This document shows positions 39,594 through 40,008 of a stretch of 40,008 nt of DNA, piece after piece. Where the stretch lies: the NCBI GenBank assembly GCA_003427395.1, contig BFEA01000307.1, forward strand, positions 1,434,095-1,474,102, in the 5' to 3' direction. Both the position numbers and the translations under genes were made by a program. The stretch is from Chara braunii (taxonomy: Eukaryota; Streptophyta; Charophyceae; Charales; Characeae). A model generated the notes under the pieces. That model was not told where the DNA came from, did no database searches, and saw only the letters and a list, made by a program, of their open reading frames with translations. The first letter of the stretch is position 1; the number at the start of each line of letters is the position of its first letter.

Positions 39594-40008
39594 TCGTCAC
39601 GTTGATCACTTCACGCTCGACGAAAGCGAAAACGTCTGATTGATATTACAAAAAAGGTAGTGCGAGTTCGAATCATTGGATGATCGGCCGCAGAGGCTTG
39701 GCAACTGGGACCTGGATGAACGCCGTGTGAATGATCAATCAAATCTGTGTTCTCCATAGGACCCTTTGTGGTGATGTCTGGCATCAATCACTATCCGTCG
39801 CCCCCAGTGTTTGCACTTTCGTGCGATCCCCAATTCCAACCAATTGCGAACTTGGTATCCTTAAAGATCCGCGAGTGTTGCAGTTTTCGGTGGATTTCAA
39901 GACATGAAGCTGAAGAGTTTCATGGCTGGACTGGTCTCCCATGCCATTTCTCCCCTTGCCAAATTCTGTGGACGTCAACCATAGCGTAAGGACCATACAT
40001 GATCGGGG

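Larger units (their letters stand above)
38650..40008. repeat. long direct repeat, two copies (second open at the edge)
   Basis: Copy A (about 38650-39260) and copy B (about 39260-40008) share, in order: GTCTG...CAAT-AGTC, AGATCCT-TGGTATCA with an A-rich run, GATTGGTCTG, GAAGGCCA-GTG-CGACAGTA then CATCATAGCA, CAACGATCATCCAACGTG, CCACATTCAGGATCATCC, CGTCTGATTG, and at the end GGATTTCAAG, TCATGGCTGGAC, CTCCCATGCCATTTC and CATGATCGGGG. The period is 607 bp in the first part and 747 bp at the end, because copy B has extra sequence in its second half. No convincing gene is seen. It continues beyond the window. Confidence 0.9.

Noticed and set aside
1-40008. tRNA, 5S or other rRNA genes
   Set aside because: No cloverleaf with A and B boxes and no rRNA-like sequence was noticed on either strand, though weak or diverged tRNAs could be missed by eye.

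Overview
The window is a stretch of repeat-dense eukaryotic nuclear DNA with no intact host gene that I can support. Nearly everything recognisable is retrotransposon: four Ty3/gypsy-type LTR elements and at least five LINE copies of plant type (APE endonuclease, reverse transcriptase, zf-RVT tail), with microsatellites and three retroposed U6 snRNA copies. The U6 sequences are of green-plant type, and one LTR element carries the primer-binding site TGGTATCAGAGC (initiator tRNA-Met), usual in plants. I infer a streptophyte with a large genome. A charophyte alga such as Chara is a reasonable guess, but the sequence alone does not prove it.

Layout. 1-2.2 kb: CA/GT microsatellite, then non-coding DNA with palindromic CACGTG/CCACGTCA motifs. 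2.2-8.0 kb: a minus-strand gypsy relic (gypsy-1) cut apart by a plus-strand 5'-truncated LINE (5.6-7.6 kb), by simple repeats and by non-coding DNA. 8.0-10.5 kb: no genes recognised, several simple repeats. 10.5-15.7 kb: three minus-strand LINE relics (A, B, C), two sharing a 3' terminal hairpin. 15.7-17.3 kb: the 3' end of a plus-strand gypsy element (gypsy-2: chromodomain, polypurine tract, 1.1-kb LTR). 17.5-19.7 kb: a deleted plus-strand gypsy element (gypsy-3) holding an inverted piece of RNase H-integrase. 20.2-21.6 kb: a minus-strand coding-like region that I do not recognise. 22.0-30.2 kb: a gypsy chromovirus-like element (gypsy-4) with a truncated 5' LTR, PBS, gag, protease, RT/RNase H, integrase, chromodomain, PPT and full 3' LTR. 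All its enzymes are damaged. 30.2-38.2 kb: a nested locus made of an old LINE 3' end, three U6 retropseudogenes and a 7.2-kb near-complete LINE (LINE-D) with target-site duplications. 38.65-40.0 kb: a non-coding direct repeat of about 600-750 bp, carrying tandem 28-bp units and an array of G-boxes (CACGTG) spaced exactly 11 bp apart.

How the parts relate. LINE machinery explains the U6 copies: each has an A-rich tail and abuts a 10-16 bp target-site duplication. The U6 copies and LINE-D appear to have landed in one pre-existing LINE 3' UTR. The gypsy and LINE coding regions all carry stops, frameshifts or lost catalytic residues, so none looks autonomous now. The most unusual features are the U6 cluster, the helically phased G-box array, the inverted segment of gypsy-3 with microhomology at both joints, and the unrecognised coding-like region at 20.2-21.6 kb.
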